From positions 1-28,410 of the forward strand of contig JAKAIP010000001.1 of assembly GCA_021825025.1 (NCBI GenBank): 28,410 nt of DNA, given 5' to 3'. This document shows, piece after piece, positions 28,372 through 28,410 of this stretch. How positions within the stretch are numbered: position 1 is the stretch's first letter; each line of letters starts with the position of its first letter. The position numbers and the translations under genes are program-made. The stretch comes from a bacterium (GTDB taxonomy: Bacteria; Patescibacteria; Paceibacteria; UBA9973; SBAW01). The notes beneath the pieces are model-generated. The model was not told where the DNA came from. It saw only the letters and a list, made by a program, of their open reading frames with translations, and made no database searches.

Positions 28372-28410
28372 ATGACACAAGAAAAAAAGTGCTCCGAATT
28401 GGTGCGCAGT
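28372..28410 (+). CDS. start of an unidentified gene, cut by window end
   Basis: ATG at 28372 opens a frame MTQEKKCSELVRS that continues past the last base. The start is preceded by AACACT, as at the lysin start, and by no Shine-Dalgarno. Thirteen codons are too few for assignment. Confidence 0.4.
   Translation, partial: MTQEKKCSELVRS

Noticed and set aside
1..28410. CRISPR array, insertion sequence, tRNA or integrase
   Set aside because: No regularly spaced repeats, transposase motifs, tRNA clover-leaf or recombinase signature was seen on either strand.

Overview
The window looks like part of the genome of a tailed double-stranded DNA phage (Caudoviricetes) with a probable podovirus-type particle. 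A complete DNA-packaging, capsid and tail-protein set is visible: small and large terminase, portal, scaffold candidate, decoration protein, HK97-fold capsid, adaptor, nozzle-like protein and ejection proteins. There is no recognisable sheath, tape measure, integrase, tRNA or rRNA gene. The standard code reads cleanly (TGA is used as a stop). Several fibre-like proteins carry Sec signal peptides and Ser/Thr-rich modules (SSTPFSKLS, ATSTF, YASTT) that I associate with surface proteins of Parcubacteria/Patescibacteria. My best inference is therefore a phage of a CPR (Patescibacteria) bacterium, but no marker gene in the window proves the host.

Layout. (1) Positions 1-3208, plus strand: the 3' part of a RecB/Cas4-like PD-(D/E)XK nuclease, two very small basic proteins, a holin-like membrane protein, a 30-codon reading frame, a large lysin that joins a zinc-metallopeptidase-like domain to an NNPGN peptidoglycan-hydrolase-like domain, an unknown protein and a YopX-like miniprotein. 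(2) Positions 27121-3189, minus strand: one long, tightly packed late operon. In transcription order it encodes terS, terL, portal, a 119-aa protein, scaffold, three accessory proteins, decoration protein, major capsid, beta-helix protein, lectin-like protein, a fibre block with signal peptides, two membrane proteins, the tail complex, a 1075-aa ejection protein and finally a PurD-like ATP-grasp enzyme. Its 3' end overlaps the convergent lysis-side operon by 20 bp. (3) Positions 27122-27883: a large non-coding control region. It holds a consensus rightward sigma70-type promoter, a DnaA-box match, repeated short motifs, phased T-tracts, a 10-bp-arm palindrome and a 107-bp nest of inverted repeats. 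This is the best candidate for the replication origin and early/late switch. (4) Positions 27884-28410, plus strand: the start of a rightward, presumably early, gene set with two small proteins, a triple-hairpin spacer and a gene running off the end.

How it works together. The rightward promoter probably feeds the early genes beyond the window, and the leftward operon builds and fills the particle. On a circular or circularised map the nuclease at the left edge would end the early/replication block and lead into lysis. Almost no start codon has a Shine-Dalgarno sequence, and several have a -10-like hexamer only 6-8 nt upstream, suggesting leaderless or non-SD initiation. Five real or plausible genes under 60 codons lie between the larger ones (606-755, 1250-1342, 12639-12794, 14268-14405, 21277-21420) and would be easily missed.
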